Positions 19,429 through 27,178 of a stretch of DNA of 64,000 nt are shown here, one piece after another. Each line of letters begins with the position of its first letter. The stretch's first letter is position 1. Origin of the DNA: Pedobacter sp. BMA (GTDB lineage Bacteria > Bacteroidota > Bacteroidia > Sphingobacteriales > Sphingobacteriaceae); the NCBI RefSeq assembly GCF_001027745.1, contig NZ_LECU01000008.1, positions 1 to 64,000 on the forward strand, read 5' to 3'. Position numbers and translations under genes: made by a program. The notes beneath the pieces are model-generated. The model was given only the letters and a program-made list of their open reading frames with translations. It made no database searches and was not told the DNA's origin.

Positions 19429-19684
19429 AATGTTATTCAACTTCTACATAACGATTATGTAATAGCATTTCATCAATTAATAATTTGAAAGTTCGTAAAA
19501 ATAGTGTAATTATTTATAAACAGAGAAAAATTTTAAAGTAACACATTTATTTTCGAACTTTATGATAATTCAAAGATTCTTAGTATTAGAGAACTTATTT
19601 AGTCCATTGATTATCGTGATCATAATTATTAAACTTTCAATTTATTTTTAACACATTTTGTTAGATAAATTCATTTATGAAAAA

Positions 19685-20935
19685 TCAATCTATTTTAAAT
19701 CTGTACAAATAAAAAAGCATGACAAAGGTTGGAGGTAGTAGATAAATCGATAATGTATAGAATGTATAAAAATTAGCAAATACCACGTTAAAGCTGACTA
19801 TAATAATTGTCTTTATTATTAATGAATCTGAACCCATAAGCTTCTTCTTCAAATATTTTGTAAAATACCCATAAAAGTATCCTGATATTAAGCAAAAACC
19901 AATGATTCCGAACCAACCGAACGATACATAACCCCATATTGGAGCCGGTAGCCTCAGACCTCCGGATACAATCTCTTCTAAATCATCACCGTTTGTTAAC
20001 ACCTTTAGAGTATAAACACCGGGATTCCATTCATAGTGCCCAGGAATCAAGCCACCATAAATTGTTTGCCCATAGGTTAAGTTGGGGTGTTGGACAAACT
20101 TTTCCATAAACAATAGTTGATCTGCAATATCCGGAGAGCCAGATGCAATGATTTCCCAATACGGATGCTCTGTGTTATAATTTGAATAATCGAGTTCCCG
20201 GGCCCCAATAATAAAGTAAAATACAGAACTAAAGACATATAATCCTATTACAGAAAGTAAAAGTAATATAAAATGAAACCGGCTTTTAAAAACCATAATA
20301 ATCCCAAAAGCAAGAACAAGTCCCGAAAAAGCTGGACTCCTAGACAAGGACAATGCCATAAGCGCTACCGCTAGTATTGTACTGTAAAGAAAGAAACTTC
20401 TTTTCGTTTGATACCAAATAACTGCTGATATGGGTATAATTGTAGACAGAATATAGAATGATGTTCTAAAAAAGATTGCAACGCGCATATATGGAGCCTG
20501 ATAAGGCCCTCGAAAAAACTTAGCTAGAAATGGATCCGCAGCAAATGCAGGAATAAATCCCATTCCAGCGTAACTCAAAACTAACATTACAATACTTACT
20601 ATCATCAGCCATTTAGTAAAAGACATTACTCTTGCTAAATAAACTTCACTGTCAAGAACCTCATAGCTAAATCTTTTTAAGTCTGGCTTGGATCTATACC
20701 CAACAAACAGCCCTATTGCGAATGAAATAGCACCGACTAACAATATGTTTGAATACAAATCGACTACTGCCTCAGCAAAATTATTATGAACGCCTAAAAT
20801 AATGGCAGGAACGAAAGTAGATATAAAGTTTCCTCCTAAAGACAGATGGGCTATAATATTATATCTGCTAGGCCAAACTAAATACCCTGGAGAAATAAAG
20901 ATAGCGAGCGCAAGAAAAATAATTAAGCTATTCAT
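19685..20935 (-). CDS. O-antigen/oligosaccharide repeat-unit polymerase (Wzy-like)
   Basis: The 416-residue product is almost wholly hydrophobic, with about ten to twelve predicted membrane helices and a larger loop around residues 240-330 (EHPYWEIIASGSPDIADQ and GQTIYGGLIPGHYEWNPGVY). This resembles the O-antigen polymerase/oligosaccharide repeat-unit polymerase type, where the large periplasmic loop acts in chain joining. In a Wzx/Wzy pathway it links flipped repeat units at the periplasmic face. The identification rests on topology and on the otherwise missing polymerase in this locus, since Wzy proteins vary greatly. It overlaps the upstream GT4 stop by four bases (ATGA). Confidence 0.8.
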   Translation of the reverse strand: MNSLIIFLALAIFISPGYLVWPSRYNIIAHLSLGGNFISTFVPAIILGVHNNFAEAVVDLYSNILLVGAISFAIGLFVGYRSKPDLKRFSYEVLDSEVYLARVMSFTKWLMIVSIVMLVLSYAGMGFIPAFAADPFLAKFFRGPYQAPYMRVAIFFRTSFYILSTIIPISAVIWYQTKRSFFLYSTILAVALMALSLSRSPAFSGLVLAFGIIMVFKSRFHFILLLLSVIGLYVFSSVFYFIIGARELDYSNYNTEHPYWEIIASGSPDIADQLLFMEKFVQHPNLTYGQTIYGGLIPGHYEWNPGVYTLKVLTNGDDLEEIVSGGLRLPAPIWGYVSFGWFGIIGFCLISGYFYGYFTKYLKKKLMGSDSLIIKTIIIVSFNVVFANFYTFYTLSIYLLPPTFVMLFYLYRFKID

Positions 20936-22080
20936 ATATTATTGATAATGGAATTGTACCGCTCGACCATCACATCAATATTAAATTTCCTTAATACTTT
21001 AATACGAGCATTTTTACGAACTTGCTCTAGGTCTTTAAAATTTTCGATAATCCATGCAATTTTTTTACGTAAATCATCATTATCATCCGGTATAAAGAGA
21101 AAACCATCAATATTATTTTCAATAATTTCTGAAGACCCACCTGTATTACTCGCCAACACAATTTTCTCACATGACATTGCTTCATAAATAGTAGTTCCCA
21201 ATGGTTCGCTACCTATTTTTGAACTATTATTTATAACTATATCACAAGTATTGTAAAACTCTTTCATGTCATGAATATCACCGAGGTAAAAGAAATTTCC
21301 CTTCGAATTTATTATATCAATAACTTCTTTTCCATATTCGGGATGATCATCCGCAAACTTTCCAGCGACAAACACCTTGAATTTACAGGGTAAATTTAAA
21401 TTCTCTAGGGACTGTAACAGCTCTAATTGACCCTTTCGAGGGGCAATGACAGCGGCTATGCCAATTACTATGCAATCTGCATCAATTTTTAAAAAGTTTC
21501 TTTGCCTAGCCCTTATTGTCTCGTCGTTGGTAAAAAAATTAGTAGACAGGCCATTGTAGAGAACAAAAGTTTTACTTTTGTCAGAGAACTTTTGTCTTAC
21601 AGCTTCTGATACTACCAATGTTGCATTATATAACTTGTTACATGCTCTCGACATCATTGCATCTAAACCGGAATAATATTTCAAGTCATGATCACTCCAA
21701 ATCCATTTGATATTTCTCTTAAAAATTTTGGTGTAAATTATAACTGGCAATAGATAGGATGCGGGCACTATTGTATTTGCATGAATTACATGTATATTAT
21801 TCGATTTTATATATTTAAAGACAAATTTAGAGATTCTGAAGTAGTTAGTTAATGCTCTAACATAAAATGATAAGCTTTTTTCTTTACTTCGATTTAGTTT
21901 TTTCAATTCTGGCAAAATTACAATTGGATAGTCAATTTGCTGCTTCAATTTCGAAGCGTATTCACCTGGCGCTATCAAAAGATGCGGCTTGACTTTAGTG
22001 TTTTTCCCAAGAAGTCTAGAGATAACAATCTCTGCGCCGGAGGCCTTTTCACCCCCGTAAACATATAATATATCTTTCAC
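20932..22080 (-). CDS. Glycosyltransferase family 4
   Basis: The 382-residue protein has GT4 features: ILYVYGGEKASGAEIVISRL at the N-terminus, HVIHANTIVPASYLLPV in the acceptor domain, IGIAAVIAPRKGQLELLQSL at the domain switch, and EPLGTTIYEAMSCEKIVLAS at the donor site. The start codon is GTG at 22080, because an in-frame TAA lies directly upstream and no ATG fits the N-terminal motif. It is the first intact gene of the downstream half of the polysaccharide operon. The decayed GT4 fragment at about 28590-28990 is recognisably related to it. The enzyme's donor is unknown. Confidence 0.88.
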   Translation of the reverse strand: MKDILYVYGGEKASGAEIVISRLLGKNTKVKPHLLIAPGEYASKLKQQIDYPIVILPELKKLNRSKEKSLSFYVRALTNYFRISKFVFKYIKSNNIHVIHANTIVPASYLLPVIIYTKIFKRNIKWIWSDHDLKYYSGLDAMMSRACNKLYNATLVVSEAVRQKFSDKSKTFVLYNGLSTNFFTNDETIRARQRNFLKIDADCIVIGIAAVIAPRKGQLELLQSLENLNLPCKFKVFVAGKFADDHPEYGKEVIDIINSKGNFFYLGDIHDMKEFYNTCDIVINNSSKIGSEPLGTTIYEAMSCEKIVLASNTGGSSEIIENNIDGFLFIPDDNDDLRKKIAWIIENFKDLEQVRKNARIKVLRKFNIDVMVERYNSIINNI

Positions 22081-22268
22081 TTAAGTAGTGTTTTTTAATT
22101 CAAGGTAAAAGTATTATTTAAACACTATTTATTACCAACATCCTTCAAGACTCTTACTATAACGCAAATATGTTAATAATAAATTGATTTTATATATCAC
22201 ATTCTTTGATTAAAATAAAAAAGCATTTTGGCAATAAAAATTCTCCAAGTTTATTATTTTTGAAACAA

Positions 22269-23153
22269 ATGAAGCAAGCCATACTAATTGTCGCGTATAA
22301 GGACATCGACTATCTTAAAAAGTTGATAACGTTTTTTAATCCAAATGACTATATTTTCTTTATACACCTGAATAAGAAATCAGTTTTTACGGGTAATGAA
22401 CTGAAAACGCTCACTGACATGGAAAATGTTAAGATAGTAGTACAAAAATATAATACGCATTGGGGGAGTTTTAACCATCTAAAAGCTATATTACATCTGT
22501 GTTCGGTTGCACTTGATTTTGATATAAGCTATTTGCATCTTATAAGTGGCCAGGATTTCCCCGCAATGTCTGGTGAGAAAATCAAAGATTTTCTTCGCGA
22601 AAATAAGGGGAAGGAATTTTTAGAGCATTTTGAATTCCCTGCAGATGTATGGAAGGATGAAGGCTATGGACTAGATCGAATTAATTTTTTTCACCTCAAC
22701 GATTTCGTCAGCAGCACCAAACGCAGTGGCAGATATATCCTGAGATTAGTATTTACATTACAGAAAATATTACATTTAAGAAGGTCAGGATGGGGCGGGC
22801 TTAAATTATTTGGAGGCGGTACTTGGTGGACATTAAGCAAGGAATGTATTGCTTATGTTTTAAGATATATAGATGAAAATCCCGCTTTTTACGAGCGATT
22901 TAATTATACAAAAATACCAGAGGAAATTCTATTCCAAACTGTGATAATGAACTCACATTTTAAGAGTAACGTCGTTAACAATAACTTGCGGTACATTGAT
23001 TGGAATTGGAAAAATGGTAGCAGGCCTGCAATTTTAGATGAAAATGATTTTCAAGTCATTAAAAATTCGAACGCATTATTTGCTAGAAAATTTATTCTCC
23101 CGATTTCAGCAAAACTTCTTGACATTTTAACGGAAGATTTTAAAAAAGCTTAA
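22269..23153 (+). CDS. Beta-1,6-N-acetylglucosaminyltransferase-like (GT14)
   Basis: This 294-residue protein resembles the core-2/I-branching family (GT14), GT-A-like inverting enzymes that in bacteria often act on polysaccharide side chains. Visible features are KQAILIVAYKDIDYLKKLI, HWGSFNHLKAILHLC, YLHLISGQDFPAMSGEKI (the SGQDFP signature) and GGGTWWTLSKECI. The ATG at 22269 matches the family start. A TTG at 22206 would add 21 residues. It is the only glycosyltransferase here on the plus strand and so is not part of the main operon. It lies 56 bases from the transposon's left target duplication. Confidence 0.85.
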   Translation: MKQAILIVAYKDIDYLKKLITFFNPNDYIFFIHLNKKSVFTGNELKTLTDMENVKIVVQKYNTHWGSFNHLKAILHLCSVALDFDISYLHLISGQDFPAMSGEKIKDFLRENKGKEFLEHFEFPADVWKDEGYGLDRINFFHLNDFVSSTKRSGRYILRLVFTLQKILHLRRSGWGGLKLFGGGTWWTLSKECIAYVLRYIDENPAFYERFNYTKIPEEILFQTVIMNSHFKSNVVNNNLRYIDWNWKNGSRPAILDENDFQVIKNSNALFARKFILPISAKLLDILTEDFKKA

Positions 23154-23208
23154 CTACCTGTTAACTTTTCTGGTATTAGTTATAAAAGATTACTATAGTT
23201 CTTAATAA

Positions 23209-23246
23209 AAAATTTAGGCGACAATATAGCAAATTACCCTTAGTGG
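23209..23246 (+). repeat. Left target duplication and terminal inverted repeat
   Basis: AAAATTTA at 23209-23216 is the left copy of an 8-bp target duplication. The 30-bp terminal inverted repeat follows at 23217-23246 and begins GGCGACAATATAGCAAAT. It is identical, reverse-complemented, to 28533-28562. Confidence 0.96.
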
Positions 23247-23276
23247 CATAATCTGTGTTTATTCTTAATTCAACGA

Positions 23277-23475
23277 TTTTTTAGTAATCCGCCTTTTTTT
23301 ATATTTGTACTTCAGCCTTCGGAAGAGGCGTAATCGAAGCAGAAAGCTAAAACACAATGACAATCCTCATTGCAAATATCTTAACAAAATTTATTAAGCG
23401 GATTACTAAGAAAATCAAATTCAACTTATCTATTAACATTGAATTAAAAATAGGGAGTTTATAGCTCTCTATTTC
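23277..23475 (+). ncRNA. Candidate structured RNA near the left transposon end
   Basis: A perfect 12-bp stem (23281-23292 with 23398-23409, extendable by four A-T pairs past a bulged G) encloses a second 7-bp stem ATATTTG/CAAATAT (23301-23307 with 23373-23379). That stem encloses two hairpins: GCCT/AGGC at 23315-23329, inside CTTC/GAAG at 23310-23339, and CAATGA/TCATTG at 23355-23372. The result is a branched fold without an open reading frame, followed on the plus strand by the hairpin terminator 23449-23473. Caveat: TATATTTG at 23300-23307 is itself a perfect -7 box. The outer repeat could instead be a DNA site, with a shorter RNA starting near 23314. Strand and transcription are inferred. 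Confidence 0.5.
23449..23473. terminator. Bidirectional hairpin terminator
   Basis: AATAGGGAG (23449-23457) pairs with CTCTCTATT (23465-23473), with one G-T wobble and a seven-base loop. The plus-strand exit is TCATTTTCT and the minus-strand exit is TTTTTAATTC. The minus side would end the 80-codon gene at 23537-23779. The plus side would end the candidate RNA upstream. Confidence 0.75.
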
Positions 23476-23536
23476 ATTTTCTAAAGATCATCGGTATCTA
23501 GCTTTATTTTATAAAATAAGATCAAAAAGTTAGAAG

Positions 23537-23779
23537 CTATAACCTATTTTCCTCAATATATTGAGCTCTGATTCTATCTAAATGAGACTTAAGAATACTT
23601 GCCTCCCCATGTGGATCTATCAAATCAATAAACTCTCCCTTTTCTAAATCGTATTCAGCCGCTACTTTTCCTGGAAAATCCTCTGAGCTTTCATAGCTTT
23701 TCTTTAATTCACTTAGATCATCAAATCTCTTTGAATAGATTTCGTTAAGATGAATTTTTAACAATACATATCGTTTCAT
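23537..23779 (-). CDS. Transposon passenger protein, 80 residues, unknown
   Basis: I do not recognise this family. The protein (MKRYVLLKIHLNEIYSKRFD...) is soluble, has a balanced charge, no Cys, no signal peptide and no membrane segment. It reads like a small alpha/beta protein with a helical C-terminus (SILKSHLDRIRAQYIEEN). The ATG at 23779 is the only reasonable start. A 16-bp palindrome (TTATTTTATAAAATAA, 23504-23519) and a bidirectional terminator at 23449-23473 follow the stop, so it is probably its own transcription unit. As cargo of the transposon it could be regulatory, but there is no motif to support a function. Confidence 0.55.
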   Translation of the reverse strand: MKRYVLLKIHLNEIYSKRFDDLSELKKSYESSEDFPGKVAAEYDLEKGEFIDLIDPHGEASILKSHLDRIRAQYIEENRL

Positions 23780-24140
23780 AATGTCTTTTTATAAATATAT
23801 AAAAAGGAAAGTACATTTATTAAATAAGAATATTTTAATAGTATTGACTTTAACTCTTACTAAATTAAAGTTACTTTAATCTATAAAAGTATATAGTTAA
23901 AGTTTTCAGATGAGAATGCAAATAAATCACATAAGGAATTTCATATGGAAGAGTGATAATAAAACCACATGAGTTAAGTTACCATGATTGGTGGCATTAA
24001 TAAAATCATACACAGAATTTGAGATATATAAAATTGAAAAGGTGTTACTTTTTGTCATTACAATAATTATGAATACTTAAAGCGTATGTAATCATATATT
24101 AATAAATAGAAAAAATAAATTTTATTTTTTTATATAAAAC
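23780..24140. other. A/T-rich gene-free stretch with inverted repeats
   Basis: No gene was found. ACTTTAACT (23847-23855) and AGTTAAAGT (23895-23903) form a 9-bp inverted pair enclosing a nearly continuous palindrome ATTAAAGT-T-ACTTTAAT (23864-23880). This may be an operator or a folded leader for one of the flanking divergent genes, or chance in A/T-rich DNA. Confidence 0.4.
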
Positions 24141-24170
24141 TTGCTTTTTGTAAAAAATGATATATATTTG
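24141..24170 (+). promoter_or_regulatory. Promoter of the 121-residue passenger gene
   Basis: TTG (24141-24143), a 19-base spacer and TATATTTG (24163-24170) match the Bacteroidota -33/-7 consensus exactly. The ATG at 24189 lies 18 bases beyond the -7 box. Confidence 0.75.
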
Positions 24171-24188
24171 TATTAATAAAATTGAGAT

Positions 24189-24554
24189 ATGGAAATTGAA
24201 TTCATAAAAGCTAATACTTCTAAAACTAAACCAAAAGCAACTGTGCATAAAACTGGAAAGCTTGGTCTTAATATAGAGGCAAGTAATTTAATGGAAATAC
24301 AAAATAAGAAATCTTTCCTTATAGGAAGAGATAAAGGTGATACAACAACGCTATACTTATTAGAATCCAACGCTGAAGGATCTGTTAAGGTTTCGAAAGC
24401 TGGAGCCTATTATTATCTAAATGCAGGTAGTGTATTTGATCAAATGGAATTTGATTATGAAAAGAACAATATAATGTTCGATTTGTCAAAAGACAAGTAT
24501 CAAAACAAAGATATATATGTTTTAAAGGGAAGACCAAAAACTCCTAGAAAATAA
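24189..24554 (+). CDS. Transposon passenger protein, 121 residues, unknown
   Basis: I do not recognise this protein. It starts MEIEFIKANTSKTKPKATVHKTGKLG and is lysine-rich (estimated basic), with a mainly beta pattern such as SFLIGRDKGDTTTLYLLES and YYYLNAGSVFDQMEF. There is no signal peptide, membrane segment or cysteine. It has a near-perfect promoter (24141-24170) and ends just before a hairpin (24556-24578), so it is a well-defined single-gene unit. That the promoter is intact suggests it is expressed by the element. A DNA- or RNA-binding role is conceivable from its basic character but is speculation. Confidence 0.65.
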   Translation: MEIEFIKANTSKTKPKATVHKTGKLGLNIEASNLMEIQNKKSFLIGRDKGDTTTLYLLESNAEGSVKVSKAGAYYYLNAGSVFDQMEFDYEKNNIMFDLSKDKYQNKDIYVLKGRPKTPRK

Positions 24555-24555
24555 A

Positions 24556-24578
24556 AAGCCCAACAAATAGCTGGGCTT
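24556..24578. terminator. Hairpin terminator
   Basis: AAGCCCA (24556-24562) pairs perfectly with TGGGCTT (24572-24578) around a nine-base loop, directly after the 121-codon gene. The plus-strand tail is ACTAATA. The minus-strand tail TTTATTTTC is richer in T, so it may act in both directions. Confidence 0.7.
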
Positions 24579-24602
24579 ACTAATACAGTAGGGTTATTGT
24601 TT

Positions 24603-24757
24603 AGAACCATTTGTAAGGTTCTGATTTAGTCTTGGAAATTGTCATTTTGAGTTGTAACAAAATGAAATCAAAAGACCAATTAATGCTAGCAGGAGATAGA
24701 GTAACGCAAATGCTCTATCCGAGGCGTTTCCGTTGTATGGAGACGCCTTTCCTGTTT
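24603..24757 (+). ncRNA. Hairpin array, candidate small RNA inside the transposon
   Basis: Three consecutive hairpins occur without an ORF: AGAACC/GGTTCT (24603-24622), GATAGAG/CTCTATC (24695-24719, perfect, 11-base loop) and a 10-bp stem AGGCGTTTCC/GGAGACGCCT (24722-24748, one wobble, 7-base loop). The last is followed by TTCCTGTTT, a modest terminator tail on the plus strand. The second and third stems are separated by only two bases. This could be the 3' region of the upstream transcript or a separate RNA. Expression is not shown by the sequence. Confidence 0.4.
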
Positions 24758-24829
24758 ATTAAGTGTAAACTTATATAAAGTTTTCTTCATTTACAACTTT
24801 ACTCTGTAAAATGTTAGTCTCCTAATATC

Positions 24830-25375
24830 TTATTCCCCTTCAAATCCTTCTGACTGCTCTTCTTTGATCTTGACCTCTTCTGTTTTCTCTGACCTCAACA
24901 TTCTCAAGTATACATGTGATAGTGACTGACTTGGACTACTCTTTATTACTCTTTCTTTTGCTTTTTCAGTTCCTAATATCTCTACTATTGATTGAGTATA
25001 GAACATTTCTCCATTCGAAGCCTTTCTATCTCCATTAGCAAGTGCAACCGTTCTAAAATTAAGCTTCAAACCAGGGATATCGATCATCTCTACGCCATCA
25101 CTATTTGAACTTTTGTACTTATATGTTTTGACTAATTTGCCTAGTGATGGATCAGTTTTATACGTTCTAATATCTCCAAGGCTAGAGTTAAGTGTAGCTG
25201 TCATTTCAATGTATTCACTTGAAATAAAGTTAAGTTGGACTTCTTCAAGAGTTGCTATATAACCATTGAGTTTGCAGTTTAAGACATAGAACTTTTTACC
25301 TTTCCAAGGATTGGATTGACACGATAGCAACAATAGGCTTATTGCAATGAAGAGGTACTTAGATTTTTCGATCAT
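24830..25375 (-). CDS. Transposon passenger lipoprotein, unknown function
   Basis: The 181-residue product has a lipoprotein signal (LFIAISLLLLSC, lipobox LLSC at about residue 19) and is therefore probably exported and lipid-anchored. The mature part is beta-rich in its first two thirds (YVLNCKLNGYIATLEEVQLN) and ends in a Lys/Glu-rich tail (EKTEEVKIKEEQSEG). I do not recognise a domain. Its 5' side (25398-25534) is the strongly folded segment described separately, so if transcribed from upstream the mRNA would carry a long structured leader. A surface lipoprotein as cargo of a transposon suggests a role in surface exclusion or immunity, but this is only a guess. Confidence 0.65.
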   Translation of the reverse strand: MIEKSKYLFIAISLLLLSCQSNPWKGKKFYVLNCKLNGYIATLEEVQLNFISSEYIEMTATLNSSLGDIRTYKTDPSLGKLVKTYKYKSSNSDGVEMIDIPGLKLNFRTVALANGDRKASNGEMFYTQSIVEILGTEKAKERVIKSSPSQSLSHVYLRMLRSEKTEEVKIKEEQSEGFEGE

Positions 25376-25397
25376 TTCGATTTGTTTAGATAAAAAG

Positions 25398-25534
25398 AAG
25401 CCTGAGCGAGTGCTACTTTCGTATCTAAGGTGGTCGAATACCCGGTACTACAAAGCAGTCTCATGCCCAGGCTTTTACCTGAGCACTTAACTAAACTTTC
25501 CTGTAGTACCTTAAATTTTCGACCTTTTAGATAC
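25398..25534. ncRNA. Candidate large structured RNA with possible pseudoknots
   Basis: Three successive helices build a long imperfect hairpin: 25421-25428 with 25527-25534 (8 bp), 25432-25438 with 25518-25524 (7 bp) and 25444-25452 with 25502-25510 (9 bp), all perfect. The apical part can form CAGG/CCTG at 25468-25481. Two segments outside it, AAGCCTG (25398-25404) and AGTGCT (25409-25414), are perfectly complementary to 25468-25474 and 25482-25487 in the apical part, suggesting pseudoknots. On the minus strand it would be the leader of the lipoprotein gene, with a CTTTTTAT run after it. On the plus strand it would run to the terminator at 25645-25680. Confidence 0.5.
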
Positions 25535-25644
25535 AGGGTTTAAGTTTTGCTAAATGCAAAATCTATTATGATATATTACTCTACTTGCTTCTTTCTATTT
25601 GGGTTAATTTTATTTGTAAAAATAGTAAAATATTATAAATAGAA

Positions 25645-25680
25645 AGAGAGGGAACATTACAACCCTCTCTTCTTTTTTGC
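25645..25680. terminator. Strong terminator between transposase operon and structured segment
   Basis: AGAGAGGG (25645-25652) pairs perfectly with CCCTCTCT (25663-25670) around a ten-base loop. The plus-strand exit is TCTTTTTTGC. The minus-strand exit TTCTATTTAT is weaker. On the minus strand it ends the transposase/45-residue ORF unit. The better T run is on the plus strand, where no protein gene lies upstream before 24554. Confidence 0.82.
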
Positions 25681-25743
25681 CTTACAGCAACTTATTTGAA
25701 TTAGTAACCTAAAGATCACATTATCAATTTAGTTGCTCAACTT

Positions 25744-25881
25744 TTATTTTTCTTTCTTGGGCTTTCCAGATTCGACAATCTTATCTATAGCCTGTTTCAT
25801 TGAAATGCCATAAAAAGGATTTGTTACTTCTTCATCCTTTTTCTCTTTTGGCTTTACCTGTTTTGCTTTCGCTTTTTTCAT
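25744..25881 (-). CDS. 45-residue lysine-rich protein coupled to the transposase
   Basis: The ORF encodes MKKAKAKQVKPKEKKDEEVT followed by NPFYGISMKQAIDKIVESGK and KPKKEK-like ends, 45 residues in all. About 30 percent are lysine. Its ATG shares a base with the transposase stop (TAATG at 25883-25879), the pattern of translational re-initiation, and the pair ends before the terminator at 25645-25680. The conserved-looking middle (NPFYGISMKQAIDKIV) may be a short helix. I know no family for it. By position it may assist or limit transposition, for example by binding DNA or the transposase. Confidence 0.6.
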   Translation of the reverse strand: MKKAKAKQVKPKEKKDEEVTNPFYGISMKQAIDKIVESGKPKKEK

Positions 25882-26879
25882 TATTTTCTTTTTAGTTCGT
25901 GGTATTTCAATCTGCAGTTAGCAAGATCTACTACCATAGCAACTCTTTCACCATCTCCAGCTTTTCTATAGTTGTATCTAAATACACTTTCATCAACATA
26001 CTTTTGTAGATGTAATCTTGAAGTGGAGTGATATATTCCAAATATACTACGTTTTAGATGACTCCAAAAACCTTCAATCGTGTTGGTATGTGCATTACCA
26101 ACAACATATTGACCTTCTCCATGCTTAACGAAGCTGTGTGAATGGCTTTTCTTTAATCCTTTATAGCCTCTCCACTCATCAGTCATAACAGTTGAGTTTG
26201 ATTTAATAGTTTCATCAACAATTGGCTGAATTTCTGAAGCAGACGTATCTTTCATAACTTTTGCCACTAATAAACCGCCTCTTTCAACCATTCCAAGTAC
26301 TGGTGTTTTATCAATACAACTTCTACCTTGTGAATTTTTAACTTTCTTTTTAGCATGGCGGTTTTTGTTCTTTCCGCCAACAAATGATTCGTCAATTTCA
26401 ACTATATTTTCACCACCAAGCATTTCGAAACTTCCATTTCCTAATGCAGTACGCAATCTTTGTAGCATGAACCATGCTGTTTTCTGTGTTACTTTTAGAT
26501 CTCTTGCTAACTGATGGGAAGATACCCCTTTCTTGTGTGAGGTTAATAGATAGATAGCTATAAACCATTTTTTAAGTGGAACTTTTGAACCTTCGAAGAT
26601 AGTACCAACTTTAGCTGTGAATTGTTCGTCGCAATCTTTATCGGCACACTTATATTTACCGCTTTTTAATGCATAAGTTTTAATGTTACCACAATGTGGA
26701 CATGCTCTGCTACCTTTCCATCTTAATTCCTCAAGATGCTTTACGGCTGTTTCTTCGTCTTTTAAAAACTCTACTAATTCAAATAAATTGGTGTAGTGTT
26801 GGTCCATTTTCTTTTTGGTGTTTTCTCGATCTTGTAATGTTAAACTAAAGGTCCAACTATTAACAATGGGGTCCACCAT
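25881..26879 (-). CDS. IS1595-family transposase
   Basis: The 332-residue DDE transposase has an N-terminal zinc ribbon (Cys60, Cys63, Cys78, Cys83 in RACPHCGN and KCADKDCDEQF), a helix-turn-helix region (SSHQLARDLKVTQKTAWFML) and an ISXO2-like catalytic domain. The catalytic residues are Asp163 (VEIDESFVGG), Asp234 (VMTDEWRGY) and Glu269 (NTIEGFWSHLKR). All key residues are present, so it looks functional. An internal ATG at 26807 (MDQHYTNLFELVEF) is the more typical family start. ATG at 26879 gives the longest form. Its 8-bp target duplication is visible at the element ends. Confidence 0.95.
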   Translation of the reverse strand: MVDPIVNSWTFSLTLQDRENTKKKMDQHYTNLFELVEFLKDEETAVKHLEELRWKGSRACPHCGNIKTYALKSGKYKCADKDCDEQFTAKVGTIFEGSKVPLKKWFIAIYLLTSHKKGVSSHQLARDLKVTQKTAWFMLQRLRTALGNGSFEMLGGENIVEIDESFVGGKNKNRHAKKKVKNSQGRSCIDKTPVLGMVERGGLLVAKVMKDTSASEIQPIVDETIKSNSTVMTDEWRGYKGLKKSHSHSFVKHGEGQYVVGNAHTNTIEGFWSHLKRSIFGIYHSTSRLHLQKYVDESVFRYNYRKAGDGERVAMVVDLANCRLKYHELKRK

Positions 26880-26931
26880 TTTTGTGAAAAAACTTGCAAG
26901 ATCGTGTTCGTGCCCTATCTGGAACGAAGAT

Positions 26932-27135
26932 TTATAGGGTCATAAAGAATTGAACTTTACCACCTTTTTGTTGATTATAAGGTAAGCTGTTTTTAATTGA
27001 AGGAATTGGTACTAAAGTCAGATCAACATATTTAGCTTTCCATTTATTTTCAAATGCGAAAATCAATTCATTAACCTGCTTTTCAAGCTCCAGCTGTTCC
27101 TTAATTACCCGTGTTTTTAATCTTTCTTCGTACAT
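26932..27135 (-). CDS. Transposon passenger protein, 67 residues, unknown
   Basis: The small protein starts MYEERLKTRVIKEQLELEKQ, a strongly helical, charged stretch with possible coiled-coil character, and continues ELIFAFENKWKAKY before a beta-like end (LVPIPSIKN). There is no signal peptide. It lies 52 bases upstream of the transposase on the same strand and may be co-transcribed with it. Its 5' end is close to the divergent 27179-27412 gene. Similar small helical proteins occur on many mobile elements, and I cannot assign a family. Confidence 0.5.
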   Translation of the reverse strand: MYEERLKTRVIKEQLELEKQVNELIFAFENKWKAKYVDLTLVPIPSIKNSLPYNQQKGGKVQFFMTL

Positions 27136-27178
27136 TTTGTAAACTTCCTACTTTATTTTCTAAATGTTATATTTGACC

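Noticed and set aside
25421..25534. Integron attC-like recombination site
   Set aside because: The long imperfect palindrome suggested it, but the conserved RYYYAAC/GTTRRRY core pairs of attC sites are not present and no integrase is encoded.
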